From the NCBI GenBank assembly GCA_001465935.1, contig LNKV01000088.1, forward strand, positions 1 to 64,000: DNA of 64,000 nucleotides, given 5' to 3'. Each line of letters begins with the position of its first letter. The stretch's first letter is position 1. The translations under genes and the position numbers were made by a program. Below the pieces are notes generated by a model. The model saw only the letters and a program-made list of their open reading frames with translations, was not told the DNA's origin and did no database searches. This stretch comes from Clarireedia homoeocarpa (lineage: Eukaryota; Ascomycota; Leotiomycetes; Helotiales; Rutstroemiaceae). Below, piece by piece: positions 47,884-59,448 of this stretch.

Positions 47884-49218
47884 AATGTCCGGAAGCGAGT
47901 ACATCGAACATAGTAATGAAGAGTTTGAGGACGAGGTCAGTTTTGTCCAATGATCTATGCTAGTCATCACTGACCAGACCATAGAGCGCGGATCTCGAAG
48001 AAGATGCACGAAGTTCTCTTGCCTCTCTGACTCCAAGTATCGTGAAAGGTGTTGAAGAACATGGAAGAACGTATGCTACGTATGGCCAAAGAGGTTGAGC
48101 GTTCCAATTCTGTGTACCAAACACCAGTGCTGACTGGATAGAATACGGCATGCCGATGGACGAAAGGGAGATGGAGAGGATAGATATGGCGCATGAGAAA
48201 TACTATTTGCTCTTAGATCAAAAGCGATTTCTTGCACCAATAGATCCAAATCTTCAGCGGGTACTAGATCTAGGTTGTGGAACCGGTAGGTTGCGAACCT
48301 TCTGTTCAGATATGAACAGCACTGACACGTGTCTAGGAATATGGAGTATCGATTTTGCCGACGACCATCCATCTGCGGAGGTGAGCAGCATTAATGGAGA
48401 TTTTCAAATAAAATTAATTGATGTTAAGGTTATCGGCGTGGATATCGCTTCAATCCAGCCAAGATGGTAAGTCATACCATCTACCCTGGTTAACTACTGA
48501 CAAGATTCAATCAGGGCGCCTCCAAATTGTCAATTCCAGGTGGATGATATCACAATGCCTTGGACATGGCATAAAGATATGTTTGATTTTATCTTCTTGA
48601 GGGATCTGACCTTTTCTATCAGGGACTGGCCAGCCTTGATCCGGCAATGTTATGAGTATGATCAACTGTCCCCTTCCTCCTTCTCGATTTCGGTGACATC
48701 GGTTAATGATCAGTAGCCACCTCAAACCTGGGGGCTGGGTAGAGTTTGAGTCAATATTGGGTACCCTCGGATGCGATGATGACACGGTACCTCCGGACAG
48801 TAAGCACAGGGAATATGATAAATACATCCGAGAAGCGGCGCGGCTTTGGGGAACGCCAGTGGAAGATGTAGCATCATTCAAGAAATGGTTTGAAGAAGCC
48901 GGGTTTGAAGCAGTCGTAGAAAAGAGGTACAAGATCCCGTCAAATCCATGGCCAGAGGATCCACGTCTGAAGTTGATTGGTGCTTATGAGCTGAAAAATT
49001 TCCTTATTGGCCTTGAAGGAATGAGCATTCGCGGATTGAAAGGACTGGGCTGGACTTATGAAGAAATCACCGTATTCCTTGATGCGGTTAAAGAAGAACT
49101 CAAAGACAGAAGGCGACATTCATATCACCCATTGTGAGTTTGATAGCACATGCATAGGACTCCCCGCTAACTTGATAGTTATGCTGTTTATGGTCGGAAG
49201 CCTGAGGCAAAGATTTAG
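47884..49218 (+). CDS. LaeA-like SAM-dependent methyltransferase
   Basis: Class I methyltransferase of the LaeA-like group, which includes the global secondary-metabolism regulator LaeA and many uncharacterised cluster enzymes. Eight exons (47884-47934, 47985-48093, 48142-48285, 48337-48380, 48429-48466, 48515-48655, 48714-49133, 49179-49218) join in frame to 328 residues. SAM motif I is VLDLGCGTGIWSIDFAD, formed across a splice site. The acidic end of strand 2 is GVDIASIQPRWAPPNC. The post-I/II region is QVDDITMPWTWHKDMFDFI, and HLKPGGWVEFES is motif III. The ending YAVYGRKPE is typical of the group. The N-terminus is acidic and disordered. It lies next to the O-methyltransferase relic and is probably part of the same accessory region. 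Confidence 0.87.
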
Positions 49219-49868
49219 AGTCTTGGTGTTTTAATTAGAGATAATATATATTTGAGATACAACTCGATAATGTGTTAGTTATAAGAGAACAAAGTGTGAT
49301 GAGTTGGATGAAATTTTGGTAACGACGGACAATGACTTGCAACCTGCCGATAGTACCAGGTACCGCTTCTGCAATACAGCAAGCCTTCCGGTGAGTCGTG
49401 ACAGCTAGAAGACTGGTTGTAAATGAATATATCCTATGGATTATTAATAAATTCAAGGATGTGGTACTTGTAAGGAATGAGCGACCAGAGTCCCAAAAGC
49501 AGAAGTTGATTAAAACATGATACTTCGGCTATACAACCCCCCCGAGAGCCATGCAGCCTAAGGAAGCTAGTCCACCACAAGGACTATAAAAGTCGACTGT
49601 ATCTTCGGATCCGAATAGCCAAATCATCTTATCTCTTAACTATAATCGGACGTTTATTGCACCGACTCCGATATGAATCTTTCCATTCCTCCACAGCGAT
49701 AGTCTCTCCCTCTTGGCAGCCAGGAAGATTGCTACCTGCTACACAGTTAGATATGCTTTAAAAACTGCCAGTTGAACGCTTAATATCATCTGTCATGTTC
49801 AATCATTTGGCACTTTCCAAAAATTGCTTAACTATCAGCCCCTTCCCACCGCCTGCAATTCAAGCGGC
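49219..49868. other. Intergenic region
   Basis: Spacer between two plus-strand genes. No repeat or gene recognised; it should include the promoter of the MAPEG gene. Confidence 0.4.
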
Positions 49869-50348
49869 ATGGCCACAGTGGTGACAATCCAGGTCCCTAA
49901 AGAATATGGGTAAGCATCAATCCACCAACCAATCAATACTGGAGCCTAACATCCTAAGAGCTATGTTCTCATCGTGGCAGCGGGTTCCTATGCTCTCTCA
50001 ATTTGGTTAGGAGCGCGCATTAGTTCATTCCGTCGAGCCGCCAAAGTTCCGCACCCGATCGCCTACGCATCTGTTGAAACCATTGCCAACGCATCGTCCG
50101 CCGAGGAGAAACGCGCCTTATATTTGTTCAACTGCGCTCAGCGTGCTCATCACAACATTCTGGAGAACTATCCAGCTGCCTTGACGGGCATGCTAATCAG
50201 CGGTTTGAAATGCCCCACACTAGCGGCGGCAGCGGGTGCCCTCTGGATATTTGGGCGTGTCATATACGCTACCGGTTATACTAGTCCAAGTGAGAAGAAT
50301 GTCAATGGAAGAGATCGTTTTTACGGTGGTGGATTTCTGTTAAATTAA
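49869..50348 (+). CDS. MAPEG-family microsomal glutathione S-transferase-like protein
   Basis: Small four-helix membrane protein of the MAPEG superfamily (mGST3-like), typically in the endoplasmic reticulum, conjugating or reducing lipophilic substrates with glutathione. Two exons (49869-49909, 49961-50348) give 142 residues, the usual length. The family core NCAQRAHHNILENYPAALTG contains the conserved Asn, Arg, His and Glu residues around the glutathione site. GRVIYATGYTS is the helix 4 signature. The junction rebuilds EYGYVLIVAAGSYAL, as in relatives. Confidence 0.88.
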
Positions 50349-51355
50349 GAGCTTTTGGAAATGGGAATGCATTGAATGTGAATTGATTGATCTATCTGAA
50401 GAACTAATATGGCAATTTGAATGATATTTATATCCTCAAAATGTGGCAAAATGACGGACCTGGCATGGTCCATTGCATCCAAATCGAAGAGTGATGGAAA
50501 TATGGCATTTTCCCGATCTGGGAATCCCCTCAATGGCATTTCCTTAATTTGGACAATGCCATCAGATAAATGTGGATTTGGCTTAACCCCGGGTTTCGCA
50601 TAGGTGTGGTTTTGGCTCAAATTCGGGATTCGCATGGAGGTGGATCCACAGATCGTGAATCTCACACTTTCACTTAGCTGCATTGTGCCAGGTTGGATTT
50701 CTGGTGCTCATAAGCAATATTGGAGTGGATTTGTTGATGGCATAAATATGGTAGAATCATTTCAGAAACTGTAAACTTATGCAAATACTAAAAATTTCAG
50801 AGCCAAAAATTTCAGAGTCAAATACCAGTTAAAGACAAACCAAGACTGATCGGTTCTTTTTCTAGTTACTCAAGGACTCATCTGCGGTTGTAGCTTGCTT
50901 GCTGGTACTTTGAAGTTATAAGTCACTTGGATCTGAATGGGCCGTATTTCCGAATGGGGCAGACAAGATCTTCTCACAGGATAAAGCGGGAGGATTAAAG
51001 TTTAGCGATCACAATATGCACGGGCTGGTTGGGGTAGCGGCGGACCCCTAATTTTAAGGCTGTGGCTTGTGCCCCATACCCCATAGCCATGGCCATAGGC
51101 TCGCGAACTACACTCGATCTTCTCCATATGGTATTATTCACGATATTGGCACATATATGGTTCGCAACCCGAGGAGATTCAGCTGAGATAACCGTCGGAA
51201 TTCATAGTCATTCATTTTGTTGACGATTCTAAGAAAATATCTGCTTCTCGGCTCCTCGGTTACCCGTAGCTGTACCTCAGACGTCTAGCAACTGGAGTAG
51301 TAAGCCCCCCCACAGAATGCTCATGTTGTAAACAGTTCAAGTCATCAAAGCCAAC
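50349..51355. other. Intergenic region
   Basis: About 1 kb; no supported gene. A degenerate duplicated phrase (gggtttcgcataggtgtgg / gggattcgcatggaggtgg) lies at about 50587-50645. Confidence 0.4.
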
Positions 51356-51751
51356 TCAGCCAATCGTCACCGACTGTTCAGCATTGCAGGAAAATTCGAA
51401 TTCATCCTTCCCATTGGATACCGTTTTCACCCCACATAAATCCAATTTTACTCCCGGAGAAACTTGAAACACATATGCATTGATGGCAGAATCTAACTCA
51501 ACAGTGACTGTGACAGGAGTCAAAAGTTGACGTAGATCCAGTGAGTCGTTGGTACATCCGTTCCCGAACGCCAGATTAGGTAGGCCAATAACGCTGACGG
51601 TATTCCCACAGACATTGATAGGAACATTTATAGGTACCTGGGCCAGATTTCCACTAATGAAACCCGGCGACACCGATGCGCCAGTTGCTGCAACTATTGT
51701 ACTGAGGGCTGTGACGGCGAACACAGATAGAAGAGTTCGTGCGGTAAACAT
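51356..51751 (-). CDS. Small secreted protein with chaplin-like domain
   Basis: 131 residues, intronless. Residues 1-22 are a signal peptide (MFTARTLLSVFAVTALSTIV). The next ~45 residues closely resemble a chaplin domain (DUF320), the amyloid-forming surface-coat motif known from Streptomyces: SPGFISGNLAQVPINVPINV followed by CGNTVSVIGLPNLAFGNGC, including the paired Cys about 20 residues apart. The C-terminal half is a Val/Thr-rich beta region with two more Cys and no GPI signal. By analogy it may assemble at air-water or host surfaces like hydrophobins. Chaplin-like domains in fungi are little studied; the domain match is clear by eye but untested. Confidence 0.75.
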   Translation of the reverse strand: MFTARTLLSVFAVTALSTIVAATGASVSPGFISGNLAQVPINVPINVCGNTVSVIGLPNLAFGNGCTNDSLDLRQLLTPVTVTVELDSAINAYVFQVSPGVKLDLCGVKTVSNGKDEFEFSCNAEQSVTIG

Positions 51752-52926
51752 CTTGAAAATAGCTTTTCATTGATTAATCTTATGAAGCTTCTAAAGAGAA
51801 CTTTCAGGAGTGCAACATACCGTTGTATTTCGCTTGACGAAAAATCGAGTATAAGTCTAAGCCAGCTGAGAGTAAAATTCTAAGATAAACTGCAAAGTCA
51901 AAGTTAGTCTTTGACCTTTTATGTTATATTTTAAGGAGCTCAAAGTGAAAGTATATAGATACCAATAGTATGTAAAGACAGAGGTCGTAGTGTCCAAACA
52001 GCAATTCTATAATATAGGTCTTCGAACAGAGCGTAGAGAAGTTATTATTCTTCTTCGAAGAGGAGGTAGACTTTATACTACATCTAGGCTCCGGCAGCTT
52101 GTACCACACTAAAATGCAACTGGACTTACGTTCCACAATATATCTATGAGAATAAGATTTTTATTGTGACGAAGTGAGACATACAATAAAAAGAACAGCT
52201 CAATGTATATGTATATGATATTTATTGGTAGAGGATTTACGATGATATGCAGTTGTCTCAGCTTTCGAGTCAGGGAGTGGGGTTTCTGCATTGCTAGTTA
52301 TACTAGTGATAGATAGTATCTACTAAGAATTAGTTTCCATATTGTATTAATTCTCCAAAACCTAGTCTCACTATTTGACAACTGTACTCTGTATAAGCAG
52401 ACTAATGCAAGCTTATTCGCCAGCAGCAGCTCACCGTAGGAAAACATATCTGTGTTCTATAGAGTGCGGAACTTGGACCAATAACACAGAGTACTTTGGA
52501 TTTGGCCAAAATCCCTCAAGGAAAATGAAGTTTGTAGTCAATAATCGCATCGAATGGACGTAGCAGTAATAGAGAGTTCAAAGAAAAAGTTACTGATTGA
52601 ATAGTTGAGTCTATAGCTACCTCAATTGTGCTACCGAATGAGGGGTCCGGAGAGTGCTGCCAGTTTTATATTGAAAACCAGGAGATGGGCCTGATGCCCT
52701 GACATCTTTCTGAGCATTTCAAACGAGTCTTGGTCTTCAGCAAGGCATAAATTGGTCTGTTATAAAACGATATTGATTAATTACAAATAATAACCTGAAA
52801 TAGATGAAATAACATGTTCGCAACTTGGTATTCGACCTGACAAGACATCATTCCAAATTCGACAGCAACAAACATTAAATATTACAACTCCAACTGCGGA
52901 TTGATCCCATCAATCTAAGAGTACTC
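51752..52926. other. AT-rich intergenic region, possible decayed repeat
   Basis: About 1.2 kb of AT-rich DNA with no convincing gene. Parts (about 51940-52340) have the look of a decayed retroelement terminal repeat, but I cannot define its ends. Confidence 0.35.
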
Positions 52927-53500
52927 CTAGGCGGTAATCTCTTGGCCAATCAGTTGGATTGTCTCAAAGCATTTACCAGTCGCAGGTTGACCAGTTGGGA
53001 TAGCAACGATAGAGTAGATATCAACCTTGTCGGTAGTGCAAGCGTGGAAATCGTAACCATCGAATTTCAAAGATCCGAGAGTAGTATCTTTAGAAGAACC
53101 AGGGGCGATGAACGTCCAGCCGTTGGTTGTGCTTTTAGCCTCGGCATCGGCGCTTGAAGCATATCGGACTACCAAGTCTTCGATATACAGTTGTTGTCCT
53201 CCTTGGATATTTACAACTCCTTTATCGAAAGAGAATACAATAGGGACATCGGCTGTGTGAACATGTTAGCTTAATTATTCATCTACACATAGAAATATGT
53301 CTGTGCTTACGTGCTGTACTCGTTGTGTTGACACGAAGATCTCCGGCGGCGCCTTCTGTGATCGCTAAGCCTCGAAATACCGAGCCAGCTCCAGTTGGGA
53401 AAGTCCTGAGCTGGTAGGTGCGTTCACTTGCACAAGCGGTGATAGGGGTAGCAGCAGCAGTGCTGGCGAGGAGGGTTGCGATGAGAGCCTTGGAGAACAT
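52927..53500 (-). CDS. Small secreted protein, unknown function
   Basis: Two exons (53500-53311, 53252-52927) join in frame to 171 residues. An 18-residue signal peptide (MFSKALIATLLASTAAAT) precedes a compact beta-rich mature domain with Cys in ITACASERTYQL, HACTTDK and TGKCFETIQ. VFSFDKGVVNIQGGQQLYIE and GWTFIAPGSS look like strands of a secreted fold shared by fungal surface proteins. I do not recognise a named family. It lies 1.2 kb from the chaplin-like gene on the same strand, so this may be a small secretome island. Confidence 0.72.
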
Positions 53501-56500
53501 TTTGACGTAGAAGAGGTTGTAGGATTGGTTGGATAGTTGAAGGTATTCGTGGAATGAAGTGTTGGTAGTGATGATTGATGGATGGTTTGAATAATAATCG
53601 AATTCGAGGAATTCTTCAAGTCTTTATATACAAATACACCCCTATAACTGGCGCTGATCTCATCGTCAATCTTCGAACCTTAATCGAAATCTGGAGACAA
53701 ACAACGATCATATGTGGAGTAGGAGCCAGTATGAATATGTGTCTGTCTCATTCGTTGGTCAACGGCGTAACAAAGGATAAAGTTGTTCTAGTCAAATTCT
53801 GTGGCTTTGCTCTTTTTAGTTAACGATGTAGAACATGCTTGAGTGATTCTACTAATTTCTATTGTACCGAGTACGAAGTAGATCCTTGTGCTAGGTCTAC
53901 TATGAGGCAGATAGTTGATAATATCACTAATATGATATCCATTTTCTCGTATTGATAAGCTTGGCATTAGCTACTCCAAGACTTTAAAGTGGCGCAAGGT
54001 GGATATATCCTCAAAAAACAAAATGTGGGGTTGTGTACACTTTATTGAAAAAGGTTGAATTTACTGTAAGCTTCGGATTTCGGCATATTCCCTTGAGTGC
54101 TATGAGCGACCGATTCAACCAAGCAGCAAAAAGGATCTCCTTTTACTTCTTCCTCGACTTCTTCATTTATCATTTTCCAGGAGGTTATGATATCTCTCCA
54201 CGATTGCTTTGTACCTATTAAATGATTCTAACAGCTTATGTCTAGCATAGGTACAACAATGAAACCATAGCGCAGTGCGGTTCCCCGAAACCAAACATCT
54301 CTTTCTAGCGACAGCGAGCTGCGTACGCTCGACTTTCCCATCATATAACGATCCCGTGGTTCCTGTACCCAGATACTACAGCTATATAAACTTTACAAAG
54401 TGACCTTTCGCACTCAGGCCTGGAGGACGCAAGATGTCCAGGTCATCGGTCTATAAACCTGCGGTGTACACAGATTTCCTTCCGAAACAGAGTCGGTGAG
54501 AAGATTTAAACAGAGTCGTTGAAGGAAAGTACTTCACGAACCTGTCTGGCGGTTGCATTTTACGAGGGGTAGTGCTTGAGGGAATAGTAGGGCCGCGGCA
54601 TATCAACTTCACTGATGGCTTGAACTCGGCGGTTCATGAACCTGGTCGCGACGGGCTCAAGGGGCCCAAGACGCTCCACCAGTGAGGGGTATTGCACGGC
54701 GATGTCAAAAATCGGGACAATATATGTTCACCTACGATAATGGTGTTATATAGATGGATTTCAGTATGAGCGAAGTGAATGATAACATGAGCTGCACCAG
54801 GTCTGCGAGAAGGCAAATGATAAGATCGCTCTGAAATCGAGACTTTGAGGATTGCACACATTTGTGGAGAGGTAGGTATACTTAGCTGCACTGCTTATTC
54901 ACCTATTATTACACGTGGCATTTGTTCATACCCTACTTCGTACTGTCGCGTATGGCAGTCAAGGGGACAGAGTGAAGGCGTCGATGTTATAACTGAGTGC
55001 ACACGATAATGCAGGTACACGTTACTTCGTGTCACCACAGATGTCGCATGTATTGCAGTGCCGGGTCGTCAGTGCCGGGTCACAGATAGTTCTAGTGCTC
55101 AGGGTAGCTTTATCCGATGTGTTGTGTTTCCTTTTGGCTTGATGCGATACGTTAGAACTAGGCTGATTAGGGAATAGGTTACGTAAACGGTTACCCGTGG
55201 TAAGTACTTCGTACCACATAAGTTGGAAGGGGATGACTCTTCAAAAAGCTGCGGTTTATCCGTATTTTTTTTTTCTTTTTTTTTATTAATAAATATAACC
55301 ACAGATACACTTTTCGGTGGATTTTTGAGAATATACTATTTTTATACTGACCTTTATGCATAAATGTACGACTCATGCTCGATTTAACACAAGCGGATAT
55401 CCGGCTGATATCCGGCTGATATCCGGCTGATACCTATAGATATCCGTTTTTCAGCGGAGCGGATTATGACTTTGAAATGGAACCCGCGGATTGCTATGTG
55501 CCTGAGGAGGGAACCTCAATATTTGGTCCAAGAATTGAAGCCGAAAAAATACGTTAGGATTTAATCTTCATTGTTAAAAGTCTTCTTATCAAGAGGGTAG
55601 TAGGCCGGCGATTAAACAAATCTGAGAGCGGTAGTCCACAAGATGCTGAATATAGGTGAACCGTGATTGTCCACATCGCGATCGATGTGAAGTTGCTGGA
55701 TGTCTTCGCAGCGACATAGCTTCCTTCAATGAGGCTTTACGTCCTTACCGGTGTGATTCGAGCTTTTCAGTATGTCGGCGATATCGCCTGTGGCATCATG
55801 TGCATACAAATCGCTGGACACCAAAATTAACAGACTGAGTGCGGGCAGAGGATGAACATTAATACTCCTGGATATTTTTGACAAGATTATGATAAAAGAT
55901 AATCCGAAAACATGGCAATTGTCAAAGATGCATATGTACGAAAGAAAAAGATATGCAAATCTCGATGAACCCGAACATTTTGTCGAAGCGGGGTAGCTTT
56001 CGACCGCTCAGTAACCTTGAAAGCTGTTTTACAATGATGTCAGCAGTTCTAAGGATATTCAATAAGGATTTCTGACTTACTTACTGACGCAACGACAATT
56101 ATATCCTAGGCGGCGTTTCTACCATAACAGCAACTTTGGATTCCAAATCTGTGTGTGGGGACTGCAGGTCATGTGAACTTAATCCATCATAAGCGTTCAT
56201 GTCACAAGGCGGCCCGGGGATATGTTCACTCTTGTGCCAGTAGGAGAAAAGTTCCGATATAAAACAGAACAGGAACAAGAGCAAGTAGAGTGAGTTGGAT
56301 AATCTCATCCATGTCATAGGCTCTTCCACTTCTGCCCTTAAACTTTAGTGGAGGAATCCGAATGAGATCTAAAAAAGATGTGATGGTGATTTCCAGCCAT
56401 TGGATAGTCTAGATTGACTGAACAAAATACTACACGTCACCTAAATTGCAAGCCAAGGAGGATCTTTCCATGTATTTAATCTGCGGATAAGACGTGAAAT

Positions 56501-56555
56501 TTCACTTCTTCTTTTACAGTTCCCAACACGACAGGAATCAATATCAACTATCACA
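53501..56555. other. Long intergenic region
   Basis: About 3 kb without a recognisable gene. Short tandem words are present, for example gatatccggct three times at about 55397-55430. The last ~100 bp are the catalase leader. Confidence 0.45.
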
Positions 56556-58470
56556 ATGGAGAACATACATCCCCTTCAAGCAATTCAGCAGACAATCGGC
56601 GCTGCGGGTGGAGATCCTCGTCCTATGCAACGAGGAACCCTCTTCCAAAGTGCCAATGAGGGTCCAGCTTCAATCATCTCCAAGGTGTCTGGAGTTCAGC
56701 AAGGTGGGATGCGCGAAGACAATGGTCCATACTTCACCAACAATGAAGGCATCCCATTCCCAGATCCTGCGCACAGCAAGACAATTGGAGGCCTTCCTTT
56801 GGCCAGTGATACCTTCTTGTTCCAGAAGCAACAGCACTTCAACCGAAGCAAGAACCTCGAAAGTACGGGTTTTCTCTCTTCGTTAAATCATCCACCATAC
56901 CCAGACTAATTGCTTCCAGGAATGGTGCATCCATGCGGCAGTGGAGCTTTTGGTTACTTTGAAACTACTGCCAACGTCTCCGATCTGACCAAGGCAAATT
57001 TCCTTAGCGGCAAGGGTGTGAAAACCCCAGTTTTCGTTCGTTTCTCCACCGTCACAGTTGGACGTGAGTTCCCTGACCTGGCACGTAACCCACGTGGCAT
57101 GGCCATCAAGTTCTACACAGGGGAAGGAAACTATGATATCGTCGGTCTTAACTTTGTAAGTAATAGCCACAAGCTTGGTTTGTACTTTGACTTACCAAAA
57201 CTAGCCTGTCTTTTTCTGTCGAGATCCCATCCAGGGTCCCGATGTCATCCGCTCGCAATCACGAAACCCAAAAAACTTCTTGCTTGACTACAACTCCCTC
57301 TTTGATCTACTGGCACTTACACCAGAAGCCAATCATGCTGGCATGATGTTTTTCAGTGATCACGGGACTCCTAACGGGTGGCGTAACAATCACGGCTATG
57401 GCTGCCATACCTTCAAATGGGTTAACAAGGAGGGAAAATTTGTTTATATCAAATACCACTTCCTAGCCAAACACGGTCAGAAACAGTTCACTCAGGAAGA
57501 AGCAACCAGACTCTGTGGAGAAGACCCTGATTACTCGAAGCGTGAGCTCTGGGAAAGTGTCGAGAACGGGGAAGAGATTGAATGGACGGCTCATGTACAA
57601 ATCATGCAACCACATGAAGCTGACCCAAATACTTTGGGGTTCGATCCCTTCGATGTTACCAAGGTCTGGCCACGTGCACAGTTCCCAGTAAGTTCTTTAC
57701 CATGAATCTGCATGAGCACTTGCTAACCTTTGCCACAGATGCACGAATTCGGAAAACTCGTCCTGAACAAGAACCCCGAAAACTTCCATCGGGATGTTGA
57801 ACAAGCCGCTTTCTCTCCTGGGAGCATGGTGCCGGGTATCGAAGACAGCCCCGATCCTCTATTGCAATTCCGTATGTTCTTCTACCGCGACGCGCAATAT
57901 CACCGTATTGGTGTCAATTTGCATCAAGTTCCTGTCAACTGCCCATTTATGGCTGGTTCCTACGCCTCTCTCAATTTCGACGGTCCTCAGCGCAATGATG
58001 CCAACCATGCAGGCAATCCTCAATACGTCCCCAACTCTTTCAAACACAAGTTCCGTCCAGATACCGCCGAGACTCCTTACGTTGTCTCTGATAACATTGT
58101 TTCTCGGAAAAGTCACTACCACCATGAGGGCAAGCTTTCCGACTATGACCAGGCTAGAGAGCTGTACAAGCGTGTCATGAACGACACTCAGCGCCAACAT
58201 CTTCACAAGAATACCGCAAACATGCTCAAGTTCGTCGACACACCGGTCATCCAAGTTGGCTACCTTGCTCAACTCTGGAACATCGACCCCGACTATGCAA
58301 GAGCGATCTACGATTTGCTGCCAGAAGACCGAAGGAAATTTGAGTTTGTTGAGGTGCAGAACAAAGCGAAGGGAGCTGAATTGGCTGGAAAAGAAGCCAA
58401 GTTCCGGCCAAGTATGACATCCGAGAGATTAGTAGGATTTGTTCCAGAGGGCGCAATTTACAATTCTTAA
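56556..58470 (+). CDS. Catalase, monofunctional heme type
   Basis: Splits hydrogen peroxide to water and oxygen. Four exons (56556-56862, 56920-57155, 57205-57687, 57739-58470) join in frame to 585 residues. The distal His lies in RMVHPCGSGAFGYFE, built across intron 1. FVRFSTVTVGREFPDLARNP is the conserved substrate-channel strand. The proximal Tyr lies in RMFFYRDAQYHRIGVNLHQ, and PVNCPFMAGSY follows. Deviations: the usual GNN-T-P after the distal Asn reads GLNFP, and the residue before the Tyr ligand is Phe where the signature expects a small residue. No signal peptide and no C-terminal SKL-type peroxisomal signal are seen (it ends GAIYNS). It may be an atypical catalase with altered activity. 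Confidence 0.88.
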
Positions 58471-59197
58471 ATGATATGCGGGGGGGGGGGGGTAATTGTT
58501 AATGATTTTACGGGGGTACAGGAGGTAGCATTGATTAGCTTGAACGTTTTCGCGATAATTCGAAGGCTCATATATAATGATGCTCGCTTTCCTCCTGCTG
58601 ATATGCTCTATTTCCTCCTGCTGATATGCTCTTGGGTTGGGTTGAATGATGAATCAAGTCTATCCCAGGGACCAAATCTATACTTTGTACATAGAACTAC
58701 TGTACCTCCTCATGACTATTAATTTAGCCGCCGGCAGCAATCTCTCTCCGGCTAATCTCTCTTTCTCTCTGGTCATGGTGTAATTAGTAACTGCATTGCA
58801 CGCTCGTCGTGGTGCTTCTTCATTGGTGCTTCCGTACAAGAATACCGTGATCAGTGATATCCGTGGGGCGGCTATGCATTTGCGGGCAAATGGCTGGCTC
58901 TCGGTGTCCATGGAAGTCCACACGTGATGTCGCTTGGAAGTTTTCGGAATACAGGTACTTCGTAGGTATCATCGACTACCCCACGCATTACCCCACTTCT
59001 CGAGCTTTTATCACCATCACCTCCCATCAACCTCCCATCAACCTTCCATCAATCCTTTATCCTCATTCTCAACCGCATCTTCTCTCTTACACTCAAACCC
59101 AGATACTCCATTGCAACAAAGCAGTATGTTCAAGCTGGAAAATACTTGTGTTCTACTACGCAATGCGTCAACTTCAGATCGAGGTAATGTAAATAAA
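58471..59197. other. Intergenic region and nmt1 leader
   Basis: Starts with a poly-G run (about 58481-58492) just after the catalase stop. From about 59000 it becomes CT-rich and is probably the nmt1 promoter and 5'UTR. An upstream ATG at 59126 opens a short frame that ends inside the riboswitch. Confidence 0.5.
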
Positions 59198-59417
59198 AGC
59201 TGTACGGGTGTTCCTGACTCTTCTGCTACCCATTCAACCACCTCTCCCTCTCCCGAATCCAAATCGTGGAAGAGGGATATTGGGAGAGGAGGAAATGGGC
59301 AGCCGTTGTGTCGGGATCTGAGATTATACCGTTAGAACTTGATCTGGATAATGCCAGCGTCTAAGAACTCATGCTTTCCCCTCCCTCAATCTCTGCGTGC
59401 ATTCTAATTCCATGCAG
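59184..59417 (+). other. Predicted 5'UTR intron containing the riboswitch
   Basis: A good donor (GAG|GTAATG) at 59184, a branch-like ttctaat at about 59401-59407 and an acceptor (atgcag|c) ending at 59417 define an intron that removes the aptamer. This is the layout known for Neurospora crassa NMT1, where thiamine pyrophosphate controls alternative splicing. Inferred from sequence; no transcript data. Confidence 0.55.
59198..59366 (+). promoter_or_regulatory. TPP (thiamine pyrophosphate) riboswitch
   Basis: All conserved aptamer parts are present upstream of nmt1. These are the 5' strand tacgggtgttcc (59202-59213); CTGAGATTATACCGT (from 59318), whose CCGT can pair with the 5' ACGG to form P2; and TGATCTGGATAATGCCAGCG (59340-59359), the near-invariant P4/P5 sensor strand. 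Between the two halves lies a roughly 100-nt P3 extension able to fold on itself (ctctccctctccc opposite gggagaggagga). Such an insertion is typical of fungal TPP aptamers. Confidence 0.92.
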
Positions 59418-59448
59418 CTTCTCGGAAGAACAACATCGCCAAGCCAAC

